64,000 nucleotides of DNA from Nocardioides turkmenicus (lineage in GTDB: Bacteria > Actinomycetota > Actinomycetes > Propionibacteriales > Nocardioidaceae), in the NCBI RefSeq assembly GCF_011045035.1, contig NZ_JAALAA010000007.1, forward strand, positions 62,001 to 126,000, in the 5' to 3' direction. The notes beneath the pieces were generated by a model, which did no database searches, was not told the origin of the DNA, and saw only the letters and a list, made by a program, of their open reading frames with translations. Each line of letters opens with the position of its first letter. Position 1 is the first letter of the stretch. Both the position numbers and the translations under genes were made by a program. This document shows, one piece after another, positions 61,123 through 64,000 of this stretch.

Positions 61123-62168
61123 GACAGCGCCATCCCGGGTACGCGCTGGCGGATCGCTTCCAGCTCGGCTTCGTCCGAGATGCCCTGCCAGTCGTACCGC
61201 GGGGTGTAGGGCGCCTCCAGAGCCCGCACCTCGTCGTCGGTGAGGTCGACGTCGAGCGACGCCACGGCGTCGTCGATCTGCTGGATCGAGCCGGCGCCGA
61301 CCAGTGGGGCGGTCACGACCGGTTGACGGCGCAGCCAGGCGAGCGCGATCTGGGCGCGGCTGACTCCGTGGGCGTCGGCGACCCGGCCGACCGCATCGAT
61401 GATCGCGCGGTTCGAGGCCTCCTGCTCCGGGGAGTAGAGCATGTCGGCGTAGGCGCCGTCGGTCTCCGACCGCGCGGTCGAACGGGCGTCGTGCCAGGCG
61501 CGGGCGAGGCGTCCGCGGGCGAGCGGCGACCAGACGATCGTGCCGACCCCGTTGTCCAGGGCGAGCGGGATCATCTCGCGCTCCTCTTCGCGGGCGAGCA
61601 GGTTGTAGTGATCCTGCATCGACACGAAGCGGGCCCAGCCGTTGACCTTCTGCAGGTGCAGCGCCTTCGCGAACTCCCACGCGTGCATCGAGGACGCGCC
61701 GAGGTAGCGCACCTTGCCCGCCTTCACGAGGTCGTGGAGCGCTTCGAGGGTCTCTTCCCACGGCGTCGAGTGGTCGTTGCGGTGGATCTGGTAGAGGTCG
61801 ATGTAGTCGGTTCCCAGTCGCCGGAGCGAGTGGTCGACCTCGGTCATGATCGCCTTGCGCGACAGTCCCCGACCGTTGGGACCCAGACGCATCGGATGCC
61901 GCAGCTTCGTGGCGATCACCACCGCATCGCGGTCCGCGAAGTCCTTCAGTGCGCGCCCGAGGATCTCTTCGCTGGACCCGTTGGAATACATGTTCGCGGT
62001 GTCGAAGAAGTTGATCCCGGAGTCCAGCGCGTGCTTGATGAGCGGGCGGGCCTCGTCCTCGCCCTTCGACCAGACCGGGTGGCCGCGATCCGGCTCGCCA
62101 TAGGTCATCGCGCCGATCGCGATCGGTGACACCTCCAGGCCGGTGGTGCCGAGCTTGATGTACTGCAT
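61119..62168 (-). CDS. Aldo/keto reductase under TetR control
   Basis: This 349-residue reductase has the catalytic Asp-Tyr pair in FDTANMYSNG, the Lys in VIATKLRHP, the His in LYQIHRND, and a late LVGAGSIQQIDDAV for NADPH binding. It is closest in pattern to the YajO/AKR13 type. It is transcribed with the DUF998 gene and divergently from a TetR gene. Two copies of a 14-base palindrome lie in the promoter region, so it is almost surely repressed by that TetR protein. The substrate is unknown. It is not a close copy of the reductase at 39082. Confidence 0.88.
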   Translation of the reverse strand: MQYIKLGTTGLEVSPIAIGAMTYGEPDRGHPVWSKGEDEARPLIKHALDSGINFFDTANMYSNGSSEEILGRALKDFADRDAVVIATKLRHPMRLGPNGRGLSRKAIMTEVDHSLRRLGTDYIDLYQIHRNDHSTPWEETLEALHDLVKAGKVRYLGASSMHAWEFAKALHLQKVNGWARFVSMQDHYNLLAREEEREMIPLALDNGVGTIVWSPLARGRLARAWHDARSTARSETDGAYADMLYSPEQEASNRAIIDAVGRVADAHGVSRAQIALAWLRRQPVVTAPLVGAGSIQQIDDAVASLDVDLTDDEVRALEAPYTPRYDWQGISDEAELEAIRQRVPGMALS

Positions 62169-62187
62169 GGTGCTCCTCTAAGGTATG

Positions 62188-62225
62188 TGGAGAGTTCTCC
62201 ATATACAGTAGTGGAGAGTTCTCCA
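62188..62225. promoter_or_regulatory. Double TetR operator
   Basis: Two identical 14-base perfect palindromes, TGGAGAGTTCTCCA, at 62188-62201 and 62212-62225 are spaced 24 bases centre to centre. They fill the region between the divergent aldo/keto reductase and TetR genes. Confidence 0.75.
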
Positions 62226-62245
62226 CATAGCAAGAGGAGACGTCC

Positions 62246-62788
62246 ATGGTTCGTTCCGACGCCCGGGAGAACCGGGCTCGCATCCTCGCGGCCGCCCGCG
62301 AGGCGTTCACCGAGGACGGCGCCACGTCGATGAACCAGGTCGCGCAGCGTGCCGGCGTGGGCGCCGGCACCCTCTACCGCAACTTCCCGACGCGAGAGGC
62401 GCTGGTCCTCGCGGTCTACCAGGACGAGGTCGCTCGGATCATCGAGACCGCGCCTAGGCTGCTGGCCGAGATGGAGCCGCTGGAGGCGCTGCGTCACTGG
62501 ACCAACGATCTCGTCGAGGCGATGCGAAGGAAGCACGGCCTCGGCGATGCCCTCAGCCCGAGCGCGCACCAGGCGATCACCGAGCAGACCTATGGGCCCG
62601 TGGTCGCGGCGATCCGCGAGCTGTTCGCTGCCGGCAAGAAGGACGGCAGCATCCGCCAGGACGCCGAGCCGGCCGACTTCCTCCAGCTCACCGGCGCGCT
62701 CTGGCGCGCTGCTCCGGGCCCGGAAGACCGCTCGCCGCACATGCTCGCGCTCATCCTCGACGGACTCCGCGCGCAACGTCCGCGCTAG
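62246..62788 (+). CDS. TetR family regulator
   Basis: This 180-residue regulator has the TetR DNA-binding domain (about 8-55; AAAREAFTEDGATSMNQVAQ, then GTLYRNFPTREALVLAVY) and a SbtR-like C-terminal region. AGAGGAGA is the ribosome-binding site before the ATG at 62246. It faces the aldo/keto reductase-DUF998 operon across two identical palindromes, so it probably represses both directions. Confidence 0.9.
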   Translation: MVRSDARENRARILAAAREAFTEDGATSMNQVAQRAGVGAGTLYRNFPTREALVLAVYQDEVARIIETAPRLLAEMEPLEALRHWTNDLVEAMRRKHGLGDALSPSAHQAITEQTYGPVVAAIRELFAAGKKDGSIRQDAEPADFLQLTGALWRAAPGPEDRSPHMLALILDGLRAQRPR

Positions 62789-62830
62789 TCGCACTCCTCC
62801 GTCCCCGGAACCTCAGGGTCGTCCCGGACG

Positions 62831-62857
62831 TTGAGTGAGACACAGGGCCGGTACGCT
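62831..62857 (+). promoter_or_regulatory. Probable promoter of the Bax1-I family gene
   Basis: TTGAGT (62831-62836) and TACGCT (62852-62857) are 15 bases apart. The leader then holds a short hairpin, CCGCCAC-C-GTGGCGG (62871-62885), before the GGAG ribosome-binding site. Confidence 0.35.
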
Positions 62858-62919
62858 GGCCACAGGGATCCGCCACCGTGGCGGAACCTTTCAAGTCGCT
62901 TTCGAGGAGTGACCCCCAG

Positions 62920-63768
62920 ATGCAGAGCAACAACCCGGTGTTCCGTAGGGCAGAGGGCTTCGGGCAGCCGTCGCACAACGCCTACGGCAACGCGACCTAC
63001 GGCGGCAGCGGCGCTCCGTACGCCGGCTACGGGCAGGACCCGAGCCAGTGGTCGACCGGCGCCCCCCAGGCTCCCACCACGGGCGCCCCCATGACGATCG
63101 ACTCGGTGGTGCAGAAGGGCGCGATCACGCTCGGCGTCGTCTTCCTCGCCGCCATCGCGACGTGGGTCCTGACCCCTGACATCAGCTCGACCGCCAACCT
63201 CGCGCCGCTCTACCTGGCCGCGACCCTCGGTGCCGGTGCGGCGTTCATCCTGTCCCTGGTCAACTCGTTCAAGCGAGTGGTCAGCCCGGCGCTGGTTCTC
63301 GCCTTCGCCCTGGCCGAGGGCATCGCCCTGGGCGCGCTGAGCAAGACCTTCGACGCCATGATCGGTGGCGGCATCGTCGTCCAGGCCGTGATCGGCACCT
63401 TCGCGGCGTTCGCGGGCACGCTGGCTGCGTACAAGTTCTTCAACATCAAGGTCGGTGCGAAGTTCCGCACCTTCGTGATCGCCGCCATGTTCGGCATGGT
63501 GGGGCTGAGCCTGATGGAGCTCGTGCTCGGCATGTTCGGTGCCAGCTTCGGCCTCTTCGGTCTCGGCACGCTCGGCATGATCACTGCCATCGCCGGCCTC
63601 GCGCTCGGTGTCTTCATGCTGATCCTCGACTTCGACCAGATCGAGCAGGGCATCCGCGCCCAGCTTCCTGAGCGTGAGTCGTGGCGGGCCGTCTTCGGTC
63701 TTACCGTCAGCCTGGTGTGGATCTACACCAACCTGCTCCGCCTCCTGGCGATCTTCCAGCAGGATTGA
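62920..63768 (+). CDS. Bax inhibitor-1/YccA family membrane protein
   Basis: This 282-residue protein starts MQSNNPVFRRAEGFGQ, a very conserved actinobacterial opening, then has a Gly/Tyr/Gln-rich disordered stretch (about 18-55) and seven membrane helices with the UPF0005/Bax1-I end LILDFDQIEQGI...RESWRAVFGLTVSLVWIY. Members act as pH-sensitive calcium leak channels or interact with membrane proteases; the role here is unknown. The ATG at 62920 is used because of the conserved N-terminus, although the frame is open from a GTG at 62878. An intrinsic terminator follows. Confidence 0.92.
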   Translation: MQSNNPVFRRAEGFGQPSHNAYGNATYGGSGAPYAGYGQDPSQWSTGAPQAPTTGAPMTIDSVVQKGAITLGVVFLAAIATWVLTPDISSTANLAPLYLAATLGAGAAFILSLVNSFKRVVSPALVLAFALAEGIALGALSKTFDAMIGGGIVVQAVIGTFAAFAGTLAAYKFFNIKVGAKFRTFVIAAMFGMVGLSLMELVLGMFGASFGLFGLGTLGMITAIAGLALGVFMLILDFDQIEQGIRAQLPERESWRAVFGLTVSLVWIYTNLLRLLAIFQQD

Positions 63769-63796
63769 TCGAGACCTGAGTCGCTGACAAGCAACA

Positions 63797-63833
63797 ACCG
63801 CCCCGTGCCTACAAGGCGCGGGGCGGTTTGTTT
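63797..63833 (+). terminator. Intrinsic terminator of the Bax1-I gene
   Basis: ACCGCCCCGTGCC and GCGCGGGGCGGT form a GC-rich hairpin around TACAAG, followed by TTGTTT. It is placed 28 bases after the stop and is the clearest intrinsic terminator in the window. Confidence 0.85.
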
Positions 63834-63960
63834 CGCTGGTCGAGCCGGATTCGTGAGGAACGAACGAATCCGTGTCGAGACCAACACGGTGAATCGAGCG
63901 CCGAGGGGACTGTGTTGGTCTCGACACCGGCTCGCTGGCGCTCGCCGGGCTCGACCAGCG
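63834..63960. repeat. Palindromic intergenic element, copy 2
   Basis: A 127-bp element with outer arms CGCTGGTCGAGCC and its complement, an extra stem GGATTCGT...ACGAATCC, and the same perfect 16-base inner arms as copy 1 (GTGTCGAGACCAACAC). The centre, with TCGAGCGC and GAGGGGACT, is also conserved. A further partial arm, GGCTCGACCAGCG, follows at 63973. Confidence 0.8.
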
Positions 63961-64000
63961 GTGGGCGGGACCGGCTCGACCAGCGGGGTCAGCGAGCTCG

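Overview
High-GC actinobacterial chromosome. The gene content and order (mfd, mazG, eno, a FtsB/DivIC-like gene, a DUF501 gene and a Ppx/GppA gene in the order known from mycobacteria; a Ddn-like F420-dependent protein; many GTG/TTG starts; frequent GTACG words) fit a member of the Nocardioidaceae, probably Nocardioides or a close relative. This assignment is inferred from layout and style, not from a database search.

Positions 1-35258 hold most of an exopolysaccharide/capsule locus that continues past the left edge. It encodes six visible glycosyltransferase genes (one a GT2-GT4 fusion), two Wzy/O-antigen-ligase-like membrane proteins, a Wzx-like flippase, two short Wzz-like proteins, a Wzz/BY-kinase fusion with a divergent low-molecular-weight tyrosine phosphatase, a polysaccharide deacetylase, an acyltransferase-3 protein, a CDP-alcohol phosphotransferase, an asparagine-synthase-like protein, two membrane-anchored beta-helix proteins and two large paralogous secreted beta-propeller proteins. 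Embedded in it is a carrier-protein module (two AMP-forming ligases, a PLP decarboxylase, an acyl carrier protein and a GNAT-like transferase) that resembles the ligase/decarboxylase pair of exosortase-A gene sets but has no exosortase. Ten copies of a TACCC-N5/6-GGGGAT dyad lie in eight promoter regions of this locus and I saw none outside it, which suggests one trans-acting regulator for the whole set. An MFS transporter and an orphan PemK/MazF-like gene interrupt the locus near 17 kb.

Positions 35311-40092 are small metabolic genes, several beside their own regulator: a siderophore-interacting protein behind an iron-box-like site, an M15 carboxypeptidase lipoprotein, a TetR/SDR divergent pair, and a MerR gene with an aldo/keto reductase that share matching MerR-type promoters.

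Positions 40199-63768 carry the conserved backbone (mfd, mazG, eno, ftsB-like, DUF501, ppx, def, a UAA-anticodon tRNA, Bax1-I family gene). Between mfd and mazG sits an accessory block with hipBA, a DUF4262-type gene of unknown role, a winged-helix-MNT/HEPN toxin-antitoxin pair, and a LuxR regulator with a dead hydrolase domain. Between mazG and eno are a nitroreductase/HxlR divergent pair and a secreted phytase-esterase-like protein. A TetR-controlled aldo/keto reductase/DUF998 operon ends inside the tRNA gene. Two families of intergenic repeats occur: a ~125-bp palindromic element (12441 and 63834) and a 32-bp-periodic inverted repeat array (36111 and 56085). No transposase, integrase, CRISPR array or rRNA was found.
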